Below, one piece after another: positions 8,276 to 17,474 of a DNA stretch of 38,217 nucleotides; the first letter of the stretch is position 1, and every line of letters starts with the position of its first letter. The stretch is from an uncultured Collinsella sp. (lineage in GTDB: Bacteria > Actinomycetota > Coriobacteriia > Coriobacteriales > Coriobacteriaceae). A program made the translations under genes and the position numbers. Where the stretch lies: the NCBI GenBank assembly GCA_900547125.1, contig URFU01000004.1:1-38217 (forward strand). Direction: 5' to 3'. Under the pieces are notes generated by a model. The model had not been told where the DNA came from. It saw only the letters and a program-made list of their open reading frames with translations, and searched no databases.

Positions 8276-8329
8276 CGGGGCGACGCGAGTCTGGCGCCCC
8301 TCCCCGACCCTATTGAAAGGAGCGGTCCC

Positions 8330-9178
8330 ATGACCGACTCGCCAACTGAACATACCGAGGGCCTGCTCCGAATTGGCGAGGTGGCGCGCCTGTTTAACCT
8401 GAGCGTGGGGACGCTACGTCATTACGAGCAGATGGGCTTGCTGGACCCGGCGCACATCGATCCGGCGAGTGGGTACCGCTACTACGGATCGCGGCAGCTC
8501 TCCACCCTCAACACCATCAGCCACCTGCGCGTTCTCGATTTGTCACTCGCGCAAATCCGTGATTTTGTGACCACGCGCGATGTGGACCTTATGCAGCGGC
8601 AGCTGGCTCAGCAGCAGGAGCTCATCGAGCGCAAGCGCCGCGAGTTGGAGCGTGTGTCGCGCAAAATCGATAACCGGCTTGCTCTGCTGCACAATGCCTT
8701 GAACACCGAGCTCGATACCATTTGCACAATCGATGCACCCGAGCTTCGCTGCGCTGTGCTGCGTGAACGCGTCAACCCTACCGACGCCTATGCGCTGGAG
8801 TGGCAGATTCGTCAGCTGCAGAAGGGCCAGCACGAGACCTTTGTCTTTCTGGGCAACTTAGGCGTCGGGATTAGCGCCGTGCGCCTCGCCGCCGGCGACT
8901 TTGATGGCTACGACGAGGTCTTTATGCTGCTCGATGACACCGATGATTACGTAGGCGACGTCGAGATGCGACCCGCCGCGTACTGCCTGACCATAAGCTT
9001 TCGCGGCACGCATGGGCAAGCAGCCCCACGCTACGAGCAGCTGCTCAGCTATATGCGCGAGCACAACCTGGCGCCCGCCGGGCCTTCGCGCGAAATCGCC
9101 CTCGTCGACGACATCATTAGCGACGACCCCGCGACCTACGTGACGCAGATCACGGTGCCGGTTGCCCCGTCCAAATAA
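8330..9178 (+). CDS. MerR regulator with GyrI-like effector domain
   Basis: A 282-residue transcription regulator. Residues 11-80 form the MerR winged helix (LLRIGEVARLFNLSVGTLRHYEQMG, then GYRYYG). A coiled-coil dimerisation helix follows (about 85-130, rich in Gln, Glu, Arg). The C-terminal half (about 140-280) resembles the GyrI/BmrR-type small-molecule binding fold. AAGGAG lies 7 nt upstream of the ATG. Co-transcribed with the MATE exporter and probably bound at 6862-6876. By analogy with BmrR it would sense bulky hydrophobic or cationic compounds, but no ligand can be assigned. Confidence 0.92.
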   Translation: MTDSPTEHTEGLLRIGEVARLFNLSVGTLRHYEQMGLLDPAHIDPASGYRYYGSRQLSTLNTISHLRVLDLSLAQIRDFVTTRDVDLMQRQLAQQQELIERKRRELERVSRKIDNRLALLHNALNTELDTICTIDAPELRCAVLRERVNPTDAYALEWQIRQLQKGQHETFVFLGNLGVGISAVRLAAGDFDGYDEVFMLLDDTDDYVGDVEMRPAAYCLTISFRGTHGQAAPRYEQLLSYMREHNLAPAGPSREIALVDDIISDDPATYVTQITVPVAPSK

Positions 9179-9222
9179 GATCCGCCCGGAAGGCATCATG
9201 CTTTCCGGGCGGATCTTCAATT
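9179..9222. terminator. Terminator shared by merR and ligA
   Basis: A 16-bp stem (9179-9194 with 9200-9215, one G-T wobble) with a 5-nt loop lies between convergent stops. On the plus strand it is followed by TTCAATTT. Probably bidirectional. Confidence 0.8.
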
Positions 9223-9236
9223 TGGTTATCAATGCG

Positions 9237-11465
9237 CTAAGCCCGGGGCACCTCACCGGTAGCCAAGATCTGCTCGAGTGCGTCCTCGTCCAGCACGGGT
9301 ACGCCCAGCTGCTCGGCCTTGGTGAGCTTGGAGCCCGCTTTGGGGCCGGCGACCAGATAGCTCGTCTTCTTTGAAACACTGCCCGAGACCTTGGCACCAA
9401 GCACCTTGAGCGCCGCGCCCGCCTCGTCGCGGGTGCGGTTGACGAGCGTGCCTGTCAGCACGAAGGTCAGACCCGCGAGTGGCTGTGCGTCGGCGAGCTC
9501 GCCCGCCACGCCAGCGTCGGCTGCGGCTTGCGCGTGCGCGGCGCCCAAGTCGACCTCGAGCGACAGGCCCGCCTGGCGCAGACGTTCCAGCACGGCAAGG
9601 TTCTCGGGCACGGCCAGGAACTGCTTGACGCTCGCCGCAATCTTGGGACCGATGCCCTCACACTCGGCGATGTCCTCTTCGCTCGCTAAGATAAGCTTGT
9701 CAATCGACAGGAATCGCTCGGCGATGACCTCGCCCACACTCTTGCCCACGTGGCGGATGCCCAGGGCAAACAGCACGCGACCGAGCGGCTGGCTCTTGGA
9801 CTTGTTGAGCTCGGCGATAATTTTCTCGGCCGTCTTGAGACCCACTGGAATGGGGTCGCCCTTCTTGACGCCCTTTTTGCTGTTGGAGCTGGCGTAGGTG
9901 CGCCCCGTGTCCAAGCCGGCGATGTCGTCCACTGTGAGCTGGTAGAAGTCTGCGACATCGTGGATCAGGCCGGCGGCGATCATCTTGTCGACAATCTCGT
10001 CGCCTAGGCCATCAACGTCCATGCAGCCGCGGCTCACCCAGTGGAGCAGGCGCTCCTTGAGCTGTGCGGGACAATCGATGGAGACGCAGCGGTAGGCGAC
10101 CTCGCCGTCCTCGTGGACCACGGGGCTGCCGCACACGGGGCAGACCTCGGGCATGTGCCAGTCGACCGAATCGGCCGGGCGCTTATCGAGCACCGGGCCC
10201 ACGACCTCGGGGATCACGTCACCCGCCTTGTGCACGATGATGGTGTCGCCCTCGCGCACGTTTTTGCGGCGAATCTCGTCGATGTTGTGCAGCGTGGCGC
10301 GCGCGATGGTGGAGCCGGCAACCGTCACCGGGTCGAACTCGGCGACTGGCGTGAGCACGCCGGTGCGGCCCACCTGGATGCGAATTTCGCGCAGGACGGT
10401 CTGCTTTTCCTCGGGCGGGAACTTAAAGGCAATGGCCCAGCGCGGCGCGCGGGCGGTAAAGCCCAGGTCGAGCTGCTGCTGGAAGCTGTCGACCTTTACG
10501 ACCACGCCGTCGATGTCGTAATCCAAGTCGCCGCGGTGCTCGAGCGCCTGGGCACAGAACTCGTGAACCTCGGCCGGCGTGGCGCAGCGTGCCACGTTGG
10601 GGTTGACGCTAAAGCCGGCGCTGCGCAGCCAATCGAGGAACTCGCGCTGGCTGTGGACGTGCAGCGGGTCGGTATCGGCGATGGCGTAGATAAAGGTGGC
10701 CAGGTCGCGGCGCGCCGTGACCTTGGGATCCTTCTGACGTAGGCTGCCGGCGGCAGCGTTGCGCGGGTTGGCAAAGGGGTCGCGGCCCTCGGCGTCGGCC
10801 TCGTCGTTCAGGCGCACAAAGCTGCCCTTAGGCATGTAGACCTCGCCGCGTACTTCGATGGTACGCTCGCGGTCGGCACCCATGTGGGCGAGCGCCGGCT
10901 CGGACAGGTGCATGGGCACATCCTTGATGGTGCGGACATTGAGCGACACATCCTCGCCCGTGGTGCCATCGCCGCGTGTGGCTGCGCGTACGAAGGTGCC
11001 ATTTTGGTAGGTAAGGGCCACGCCCAGACCGTCGATCTTAAGCTCGCAGGTATAGGTGACGCTGCCGGCACCAAGCGCGTCCTCGGTGCGCTGGAGCCAT
11101 GCGTCGAGTTCGTCCAGATCCATGGCATCGTCCATGGAATACATGCGCGCCATATGCGTGACCGGCGTAAACTGCTCGCTCACGTACCCGCCCACGCGCT
11201 GGGTGTAGCTGTCGGGCGTCACCAGGTCGGGGTAGGTCGCCTCGATTTCCTGCAGCTCAACGAGCATTTTGTCAAAGGCGGCGTCCGTGATCTCGGGCGC
11301 ATCGAGCATGTAGTAGCGATAGGCGTGGTAATCGAGCTCGTGGCGCAGCTCGGCCGCACGCGCTGCCGCCTGGGCACGGGCATCGGCCGATGCAGCGGTA
11401 TCCGTGCTCGCGGGCGTTTCGGTATCGATGTCCACGCCGTCACCAAACAGGCTCGATTGCTCCAT
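9237..11465 (-). CDS. ligA: NAD+-dependent DNA ligase LigA
   Basis: A 742-residue replicative and repair ligase that seals nicks using NAD+. After an acidic 25-residue lead come the Ia and adenylation domains with the active-site CELKIDGLGVALTY (KxDG lysine). The OB fold follows, then a four-Cys zinc finger (CPVCGS ... YRCVSIDCPAQ), helix-hairpin-helix repeats and a C-terminal BRCT domain (PLAGLTFVLTGTL to the end). The ATG at 11465 has AAGGAG 7 nt upstream. Slightly longer than the usual ~670 residues because of the N-terminal lead and an Ala-rich segment before BRCT. Single gene, convergent with merR. Confidence 0.97.
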   Translation of the reverse strand: MEQSSLFGDGVDIDTETPASTDTAASADARAQAAARAAELRHELDYHAYRYYMLDAPEITDAAFDKMLVELQEIEATYPDLVTPDSYTQRVGGYVSEQFTPVTHMARMYSMDDAMDLDELDAWLQRTEDALGAGSVTYTCELKIDGLGVALTYQNGTFVRAATRGDGTTGEDVSLNVRTIKDVPMHLSEPALAHMGADRERTIEVRGEVYMPKGSFVRLNDEADAEGRDPFANPRNAAAGSLRQKDPKVTARRDLATFIYAIADTDPLHVHSQREFLDWLRSAGFSVNPNVARCATPAEVHEFCAQALEHRGDLDYDIDGVVVKVDSFQQQLDLGFTARAPRWAIAFKFPPEEKQTVLREIRIQVGRTGVLTPVAEFDPVTVAGSTIARATLHNIDEIRRKNVREGDTIIVHKAGDVIPEVVGPVLDKRPADSVDWHMPEVCPVCGSPVVHEDGEVAYRCVSIDCPAQLKERLLHWVSRGCMDVDGLGDEIVDKMIAAGLIHDVADFYQLTVDDIAGLDTGRTYASSNSKKGVKKGDPIPVGLKTAEKIIAELNKSKSQPLGRVLFALGIRHVGKSVGEVIAERFLSIDKLILASEEDIAECEGIGPKIAASVKQFLAVPENLAVLERLRQAGLSLEVDLGAAHAQAAADAGVAGELADAQPLAGLTFVLTGTLVNRTRDEAGAALKVLGAKVSGSVSKKTSYLVAGPKAGSKLTKAEQLGVPVLDEDALEQILATGEVPRA

Positions 11466-11640
11466 AGCGGCACTCCTTCGCTCGATTTCAAACGGATACT
11501 AGAGTACCACCGGTCACCATGGCGCCGAATAGCCCTTTCGAACCGCACCGAATCGGCAGTCGACGGACCGGGGTGGATCGCGCAATTAAACTATGCCCTT
11601 GCCATTTCTAAATGATCCGTTTTCCTCCGTCCCCAACGAA

Positions 11641-11687
11641 TCAATAAGAAAAGAAGGGGGCTGTCCCACGTTGATGGGACAGCCCCC
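11641..11687 (-). terminator. htrA terminator
   Basis: A 13-bp perfect stem (11656-11668 with 11675-11687) with a 6-nt loop is followed on the minus strand by TTCTTTTCTTATT. This is a classical intrinsic terminator 30 bp beyond the htrA stop. The remaining ligA-htrA intergenic sequence (11466-11640) holds nothing else I can name. Confidence 0.88.
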
Positions 11688-11717
11688 CTCTGGCCTCGAT
11701 ATGCGCGAAACGGCTCG

Positions 11718-13178
11718 CTAGAACCCCTGGCCGTAACCTTGACCCTGGCCCTGCTGGCCCAACAGCTCCTCCAGATACTGGCGCAACTGCTCGTCGGTAA
11801 TGCCGCCGTTACCGGTATCGGTCGCGCTGTCGTCCTGCTGCTGGTTCTGCAGCTCCTCGTCGGAGCCCAGCTCAACCGTGACCTTCTTCTCTTCCTTGCC
11901 GCGCATGAGCGTGATCTCGACCTTCTCGCCCACCTCGTGGCTGCGCAGTGCGATGATCAGGCCATCGGCGCTCGTGATCTCGTCGTCGCCCAGCTTGGTG
12001 ATGACGTCGCCCTCCTGAATGCCGGCCTTGGCGGCAGGACCGTCCTCAACGACGCTCGCCACATACGCGCCGCTGTCGGTGCTCAGCTTGTTGGTACGGG
12101 CATTGAGCGCATTGACGCTCGAAAGCGTGGCGCCCAGGTACGGGTGCACCGGCGTCTTACCGCCGATAATCTGGTCAGCGATGTTCTTGGCATAGTTGAC
12201 CGGAATGGCAAAGCCCACGCCCGAGCTGGAGCCCGAGTAGCTCTCGATGAGCGAATTGATACCCACGAGCTCGCCGTTGTCGTTGACGAGCGCGCCACCG
12301 GAGTTGCCCGGGTTGATGGCGGCATCGGTCTGGATCATGTTGGCATAGATGGTGTTACCGCTGGTAGAACTCATGGCCGTGGAGCGATACAGCGCCGACA
12401 CAATGCCCGTGGAGACAGACTGCTCGTTGCCGAACGGCGAACCGATGGCCATAACCCACTCGCCCACGTTGAGCTTGGAGGAATCGCCGATCTCGATCGG
12501 CGTAAGCTTGGAGGCCTCTGCATCCTTGAGCTTGATGACGGCCAGGTCGCTCGAGGCATCGTTGCCCACGAACTCGGCCTCGTAGGTGGTGCCGTCATCC
12601 ATGGTCACCACGTACTGATCATAGCCATCAACCACGTGGTTGTTGGTGAGGATGTGGCCCTCGGTATCGAGCACAACGCCCGAACCGACGCTGCCCGAAC
12701 CATCCGACTCGTCGGCAGACTGCGAAAGCGAGCCATTCTGGCTACCGCTCGAAGTAGCGGTGATGGAAACAACGGAGGGCAGGGCCTTGGCAGAGACGGC
12801 CTCGGCCAGCGTGGTGTCCTCGGAGTCGATGGTGATCTTTTGCGTCGATGAACCCGAAGCACCCGCCGTCACGGCGTTCCTGCCGCCGCCGATATCGAGC
12901 GTGCCACTCATAATGAGTGCGATGACCAACAGGGCGCCGCAGGCACAGCCGGCGAGTGCCGTAATAAAGATCGGCAGCTTTTTGGTCTTAGTCTTGACCA
13001 CTGTGTGCTTGTTTACAACCTGCTGACTGCCCAGCGGCTTGCCGGTCTGTGTGTCGTAGGCCTGCACGTAGGGAATGTTGCTGTCGGCAGGCGTCGACTC
13101 CACCTGCACGCGCGGCTGCTGCTGGGTCTCGCCGGCGTTGCCCGCGTCCTGGGGACGCTGAGAATCGTTCTCGCTCAT
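11718..13178 (-). CDS. HtrA/DegP-like serine protease (S1C, PDZ)
   Basis: A 486-residue membrane-anchored protease of envelope quality control. Residues 1-68 are a hydrophilic cytoplasmic lead. One membrane helix spans about 69-91. The trypsin-like domain has the triad H181 (TNNHVV), D211 (SSDLAV) and S293 (NPGNSGGAL). A PDZ domain follows (about 360-450), then a Gln/Gly-rich tail. The catalytic domain therefore faces outward. The ATG at 13178 is chosen over 13217 because AAAGGA lies 8 nt upstream. Monocistronic, with a strong terminator. Regulation by envelope stress is known for the family but no site is visible. Confidence 0.94.
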   Translation of the reverse strand: MSENDSQRPQDAGNAGETQQQPRVQVESTPADSNIPYVQAYDTQTGKPLGSQQVVNKHTVVKTKTKKLPIFITALAGCACGALLVIALIMSGTLDIGGGRNAVTAGASGSSTQKITIDSEDTTLAEAVSAKALPSVVSITATSSGSQNGSLSQSADESDGSGSVGSGVVLDTEGHILTNNHVVDGYDQYVVTMDDGTTYEAEFVGNDASSDLAVIKLKDAEASKLTPIEIGDSSKLNVGEWVMAIGSPFGNEQSVSTGIVSALYRSTAMSSTSGNTIYANMIQTDAAINPGNSGGALVNDNGELVGINSLIESYSGSSSGVGFAIPVNYAKNIADQIIGGKTPVHPYLGATLSSVNALNARTNKLSTDSGAYVASVVEDGPAAKAGIQEGDVITKLGDDEITSADGLIIALRSHEVGEKVEITLMRGKEEKKVTVELGSDEELQNQQQDDSATDTGNGGITDEQLRQYLEELLGQQGQGQGYGQGF

Positions 13179-13207
13179 AGCTGCGATCCTTTCGTCAAAT
13201 AACCAAA

Positions 13208-13231
13208 GGCCCGCCAAACACGTGGCGGGCC
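13208..13231. repeat. GC-rich hairpin upstream of htrA
   Basis: Perfect 9-bp arms GGCCCGCCA (13208-13216) and TGGCGGGCC (13223-13231), 30 bp before the htrA start codon. On the plus strand it is followed by ATCATTGTT. It could be part of the htrA leader or a terminator for plus-strand read-through. Its role is unclear. Confidence 0.5.
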
Positions 13232-13349
13232 ATCATTGTTCACGTTGAGTTGTACCCCAATATGCGGGTGCACGTGTATGAGAACGCAATCTTTTAGGAA
13301 GGCTTAAGTTCTGTTGCGGACCCGAAAGGAACCCACGCATGCGGCAAAA

Positions 13350-13381
13350 CCACCACAAAGGTGCCTGTCCCCTTTGTGGTG
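13350..13381. repeat. CCACCRCAAAGG hairpin, copy 4
   Basis: Arms CCACCACAAAGG (13350-13361) and CCTTTGTGGTG (13371-13381) with loop TGCCTGTCC. It ends 5 bp from the stop of the downstream-reading regulator gene at 13387, so it forms that gene's 3' hairpin. Confidence 0.83.
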
Positions 13382-13386
13382 AAAAG

Positions 13387-14049
13387 CTAGTCCTTAAACA
13401 GATAGCCCACGCCGCGGACGGTGGTGATGTGTGCCGCAATCTGCGGGCCCACCTTGGAGCGGATGCGTCGGATGTGCACGTCGACGGTACGGGTGCCGCC
13501 GCAGTACTCAAAACCCCACACGCGGTGCAGCAGCACCTCGCGGCTGTAGGCACGGTTGGGATGCGTCGCCAAAAAGCTCAACAGCGAGTACTCCATCAGC
13601 GTCAGGTCGATAGGCTCATCATCGAGCGTCACCTGGTAGGTGGCCAGGTTGATCTCGAGGTTATCGATGTTGAGCACATCGTCCCCGGCGACGGTCTCCT
13701 CCTCGCCCATCAGGCGCTGTGCGCGAGCCTTGAGCTCGTTGGGCGTCGCCGTGGGGCATACAAAGTCGGCATGCGCGTGATTCGGCAGGCGCAAGGTACC
13801 GAGTGCCTCGTCGTCGACAATCACCAACATGGGGACGCCGCCGCGATCGTCAAGCCACTTGGCAATCTGATCGATGCGGTCGCTGCGGATGCCGTCGGAA
13901 TCGAGGATCAGCAGGTCAAAGTCGTGCGCCGCAGTCGGCGAATCGGGGGTAGCCAGGCTCACCTCGACACCCAGGGTGGTCGTCAAGCTGCGGGCAAACT
14001 CGTGGAAGCGCGTCGTGCGCGCCATGAACAGGGCACTCTTTTCGGACAT
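13387..14049 (-). CDS. GlnR-like orphan OmpR-type response regulator
   Basis: A 220-residue protein. It has a degenerate receiver domain (residues 1-115) and an OmpR/PhoB winged helix (about 125-220: LTLMEYSLLSFLATHPNRAYSR ... RTVDVHIRRIRSKVG ... GVGYLF). The receiver keeps one Asp in LILDSDG (D50) but the N-terminal acidic pair of phosphorylated receivers is missing. This is as in actinobacterial GlnR, which acts without a sensor kinase. No kinase gene is nearby. It starts 50 bp after glnA on the same strand, which supports a nitrogen-control role. The ATG at 14049 has GGAGG 5 nt upstream; the in-frame extension to 14133 would overlap glnA. Confidence 0.85.
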   Translation of the reverse strand: MSEKSALFMARTTRFHEFARSLTTTLGVEVSLATPDSPTAAHDFDLLILDSDGIRSDRIDQIAKWLDDRGGVPMLVIVDDEALGTLRLPNHAHADFVCPTATPNELKARAQRLMGEEETVAGDDVLNIDNLEINLATYQVTLDDEPIDLTLMEYSLLSFLATHPNRAYSREVLLHRVWGFEYCGGTRTVDVHIRRIRSKVGPQIAAHITTVRGVGYLFKD

Positions 14050-14099
14050 ATCGGCCTCCAAAGAAATGAGCTCAATCGTACTGGAACAAGCCAGCGCGA

Positions 14100-15437
14100 T
14101 TAGGAGTTCGCCAGGTAGTGCTTGATCTCCCACTCGGTGATCGTGGACTCAAACTTATGCCACTCGTCGCGCTTCTTTTTGAGGAAGAAGCCGTGGATGT
14201 GCTCGCCGAGGGCATCCTTCATAAACTGCGAGTCCTCAAACACGTCGAGCGCCTCTTTGAGCGAGCGCGGCAGCGGCGTGTAGCCGGCCTCGAGCATCTG
14301 ACGGTCGGTAAGCTTGAGCGTCTCGGCCGTTGCCTCGGGCGGAAGTTCCAGCTTGCGCTCGATGCCGTCCAGACCAGCCGCCAGCGTGACGGCGTTGACC
14401 AGGTACGGGTTGGCCATGGGATCGGGGCTGCGAAGCTCAATGCGTGTGGACAGCTGCTTGCCGGGCTTGTAGACCGGAATGCGGATCATGCTCGCGCGGT
14501 TGCGCAGGCCCCACGTGGCGTACTGCGGCACGGAGTCGCCACCCGTGGTGATGCGCTTGTACGAGTTGACCGTGGGGTTGGTGATGGCGCTGATCTCGCG
14601 CGCGTGCGCCAAGATGCCGGCCATATAGTGCTTGGCGGTATCAGAGAGATGGTACTTCTCGTCATCCTCGCCCCAAAAGACGTTGTTGCCGTCGTGGTCA
14701 AACAGCGACTGATGCAAAAACATGGCGCTGCCGTCCTCGCCCGCCAACGGCTTGGGCATAAAGGAGGCGTGGCAACCGCTCTCGTAGGCCTGCTGCTTAA
14801 TGATGAGCTTGGCCGTGGTGATGGCGTCGGACATGCTCAGGGCCTCGGCATGGCGCAGGCTCATGCCGTGCTGCGAGCGGCCGGTGGCGTGGAAGGTGTA
14901 CTCCACGGGCACGGACATCTTCTCGAGCGTGAGGACCGTGTTGCGACGCAGGTCGCGAGCGGCATCGCTCACCGAAAGATCGAAGTAGCCCACGTTGTCG
15001 AGCGGCTCGGGGGTGTGCTCGTCGGGGAAGTAGTAATACTCCAGCTCGGCACCCACGTTGAGCAGATAACCGGCCTTCTCGGCCTTATAGAACATGCGGC
15101 GCAGGGCGTCGCGCGGGTCGCCGGCAAACGGCTTGCGATCGGGAGTGCACACGTCGCAGAACACGCGGGCGACGCCGTTATGGCTCGGGCGCCACGGCAA
15201 AATCTGGAAGGTCGAAGCATCGGGAAACGCCAGCATGTCAGCTTCCTCGGGCGTGGCAAAGCCCTCGATGGCGGAGCCGTCAAAGCCAATACCCTCCTCA
15301 AAAGCGACCTCGAGGTCCTCGGGGCTAATGGCAAAGTTTTTGAGGCGGCCGAGAATGTCGACAAACCACAGACGCACAAAGCGGATGTCACGCTGCTCTA
15401 CGGAGCGGAGTACGTAATCGATGTTCTGCTGGTTCAT
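14100..15437 (-). CDS. glnA: Glutamine synthetase type I
   Basis: A 445-residue ATP-dependent glutamate-ammonia ligase. Seen are FDGSAIEGF near residue 52, NPTVNSYKRI and NRASMIRIP in the catalytic C-terminal domain, and the NPYLVNAVTLAAGLDGI segment. The length and the lack of the ~25-residue insertion fit the GSI-alpha subdivision (as in Bacillus), which is feedback-inhibited rather than adenylylated. The assignment to alpha is from length and layout. ATG with AAAGGGGAG upstream. A GlnR-like box lies about 70 bp upstream of the start, and the GlnR-like regulator gene follows, so transcriptional nitrogen control is expected. Confidence 0.96.
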   Translation of the reverse strand: MNQQNIDYVLRSVEQRDIRFVRLWFVDILGRLKNFAISPEDLEVAFEEGIGFDGSAIEGFATPEEADMLAFPDASTFQILPWRPSHNGVARVFCDVCTPDRKPFAGDPRDALRRMFYKAEKAGYLLNVGAELEYYYFPDEHTPEPLDNVGYFDLSVSDAARDLRRNTVLTLEKMSVPVEYTFHATGRSQHGMSLRHAEALSMSDAITTAKLIIKQQAYESGCHASFMPKPLAGEDGSAMFLHQSLFDHDGNNVFWGEDDEKYHLSDTAKHYMAGILAHAREISAITNPTVNSYKRITTGGDSVPQYATWGLRNRASMIRIPVYKPGKQLSTRIELRSPDPMANPYLVNAVTLAAGLDGIERKLELPPEATAETLKLTDRQMLEAGYTPLPRSLKEALDVFEDSQFMKDALGEHIHGFFLKKKRDEWHKFESTITEWEIKHYLANS

Positions 15438-15502
15438 GTCGCTCCCCTTTCTTTCGGGCGGGTTTCGACTGGTCTATATCGCAGATACTATCGCAGAAAA
15501 AT

Positions 15503-15518
15503 GTTTCCGCAGGGTTAA
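15503..15518 (-). promoter_or_regulatory. GlnR-like half-box upstream of glnA
   Basis: On the minus strand: TTAAC, six bases, GAAAC. The actinobacterial GlnR box repeats GTNAC-n6-GAAAC units. One such pair is seen, differing at the first base, and a second pair is not. It lies about 65-80 bp upstream of the glnA ATG. A possible TAGTAT -10 lies between box and gene. Confidence 0.45.
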
Positions 15519-15571
15519 AGCGTATCAAGCGCTCAAAAAACGTGCGCGAACAGGCAGTTGCAAACGAGTAG

Positions 15572-16594
15572 CTAGCGCGAGGTCGAGGCGCGGTGTTCGA
15601 TGTGACCGGGGATCTCGATGCGTTTGGGGGCGAGCTTTGCGGCCTCGCCCACGGTGGTGGTAACGACGTCGATGCGCTCGGACAGGCGCTCGACCACGCG
15701 CTCGGCAATGGTGAGGGTATCCTGCGCGGCCGTGGTGACGCCGCCAAAGAGCACATGGTTCCAAGGGTAGTCGTCAAACGTCGCGATCTTGAGCCCCGCC
15801 GGCAGCGAGGGACCAAGCTGCGCCAGCGCCTCGGTCAGACGCAGGAAGACCAGACCGTTGACGGCAATGAGGCCGAGCTTTTTGCCGGCATAGTCACGCA
15901 TGGTCTCGTCCAAGCGACCAACGCCCGTGGCACCGCCATCGGCCAAGGTGACAACCTCGCCGGCAAGGCCGCGTCGCGACAGCTCGTCGGTAAAGGCCTC
16001 GGCGCGCTCGCGACGCACGGGGCTATCGTCGCTTGCCTCGGTGAGCAGGCACAGGCGCTCGCTGCCCGCAGCGGCCAAGGCGTCCACCAACCCGGCGACC
16101 AGCTCACGGTTGTTAGATGTCACCAGATCGACACCGCCGTCGGCAACATCGCGGTCGAGCAGCACAACGGGCAGACGTCCCGCTGCCGCGGCGATCGCCT
16201 CGTCATTACCTCCGCAGGTGTTGACGACCAGGCCGTCCACGCCGGCATCGATAAGTCTGGTGAGCGACTCCGCTTCCTTGGCGGGGTCGTTGCCACTAAT
16301 GGCCGTCATGAGCGAGCAGCCGCGCGCGGCGGCGCTGGCGGAAAGCCCTTCGAGCATGGCGCTCGAGAACGGGTTGGCGATGTCGGCCAGGATCACGCCG
16401 ATGAGGTTGGTGCGCGAGCTGCGCAGATTGCGCGCAGCGGCACGCGGGCGATAGCCGGTGCGCTCGATAACCGCCGCGATGCGAGCACGGGTTTCCTCGG
16501 TCATTTGCCCGGGGCGGTTGTTGAGATAGCGCGAGACCGTGGCCGGGCTCACGCCCGCCTCGGCGGCAATGTCCTTGATTCTCATCTGCGCCAT
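15572..16594 (-). CDS. LacI-family transcription regulator
   Basis: A 340-residue repressor. The N-terminal helix-turn-helix is RIKDIAAEAGVSPATVSRYLN, followed by the hinge (RPRAAARNLRSSRTNLIGVI). A periplasmic-binding-protein-like sensor domain of about 275 residues follows. The start at 16594 (MAQMRIKD) is chosen: GGGG lies upstream and there is no site before the alternative Met 3 codons later. No sugar transporter or catabolic gene is adjacent, so the ligand and targets are unknown. The gene is separated from glnA by about 130 bp of minus-strand control region. Confidence 0.9.
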   Translation of the reverse strand: MAQMRIKDIAAEAGVSPATVSRYLNNRPGQMTEETRARIAAVIERTGYRPRAAARNLRSSRTNLIGVILADIANPFSSAMLEGLSASAAARGCSLMTAISGNDPAKEAESLTRLIDAGVDGLVVNTCGGNDEAIAAAAGRLPVVLLDRDVADGGVDLVTSNNRELVAGLVDALAAAGSERLCLLTEASDDSPVRRERAEAFTDELSRRGLAGEVVTLADGGATGVGRLDETMRDYAGKKLGLIAVNGLVFLRLTEALAQLGPSLPAGLKIATFDDYPWNHVLFGGVTTAAQDTLTIAERVVERLSERIDVVTTTVGEAAKLAPKRIEIPGHIEHRASTSR

Positions 16595-16718
16595 AGCGCA
16601 CCCCGTTTCCCATTTGTCGGCAGTCTGAGCCATTTTAGGCATTTTTTAAAATTCTCGGTTGCAAAACGCCGTAGGTGAGCGGCATCGTTTTTGCGTCTCG
16701 AGCAGATGCAGTGATGGG

Positions 16719-17411
16719 CTAGATAGACGAGTCTTTGGACAGCTCAAAATAGTCGGGATGCAATGCGATAACCGGGCCCTGCTCCTCGGGCATCAGGTGC
16801 AAGTGCGTCTCGGCCAGATAGCTCGCCGCATCGGTATCGCCCCTCTTAATGGCCTCGAGAATCCGACGATGTTGTCGACGAATCGGCTCCCAATCTAGGT
16901 CCTGCGACACCATACGCAACCAGTTATATCGCTCAAAATGCGTGTTGACGCTCTTCATCCACCCCCACAGCATGTGGCGGCCGGCAATCTCAAAACACGT
17001 CTCATGGAACAGGTTGTCCAGATCAAAAAAGCGACGCGTCTCGCTATGGTCGAGCGACTCGGACTCGGCAAGAATCTGCTCGAGCCGATGTTTTTGCTCG
17101 GGCGTGACGGCCGAACAGCATTTAATAAGCACGCTTCTTTCGAGTTTCTCGCGCAAGAAACAGGCGTTCTCGGCGCGCTCCATGCTGATCTTAGAGACGT
17201 AGGTGCCGCTTTTTGGACGCGTTTCCACCAGCTCCTGCTCACGCAGGCGCACAAAGGACTCGCGAATGGGCGTGCGCCCGATTCCCGTCTCCTTTTCCAG
17301 ACCAATCGCTGAAAGGCGCGTACCGGGCTTGAGCTCGGCATAGATAATCTTGGAGCGCAGTGCGTTGTATGCCTGATCTTGCAAGCTCTGATAATGCTGG
17401 TGTTGTTCCAT
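16719..17411 (-). CDS. GntR-family regulator, FadR/FCD type
   Basis: A 230-residue regulator with an N-terminal GntR winged helix (QAYNALRSKIIYAELKPGTR ... GIGRTPIRESFVRL). A C-terminal all-helical FCD domain follows (DLDNLFHETCFEIAG ... RQHRRILEAIKRGD ... LAETHLHL), whose Asp and His residues usually hold a metal and an organic acid. The ATG at 17411 has GAGGG 4-5 nt upstream; an in-frame extension to 17453 lacks a ribosome site. No metabolic genes are adjacent. A decayed gene with the same type of C-terminus lies at 19468-19734. Confidence 0.9.
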   Translation of the reverse strand: MEQHQHYQSLQDQAYNALRSKIIYAELKPGTRLSAIGLEKETGIGRTPIRESFVRLREQELVETRPKSGTYVSKISMERAENACFLREKLERSVLIKCCSAVTPEQKHRLEQILAESESLDHSETRRFFDLDNLFHETCFEIAGRHMLWGWMKSVNTHFERYNWLRMVSQDLDWEPIRRQHRRILEAIKRGDTDAASYLAETHLHLMPEEQGPVIALHPDYFELSKDSSI

Positions 17412-17474
17412 AAAGCCCTCGGATGAAGCCCACGGTTTGTCGAATTTCACCACGTAATACTATCGCATCGACAC

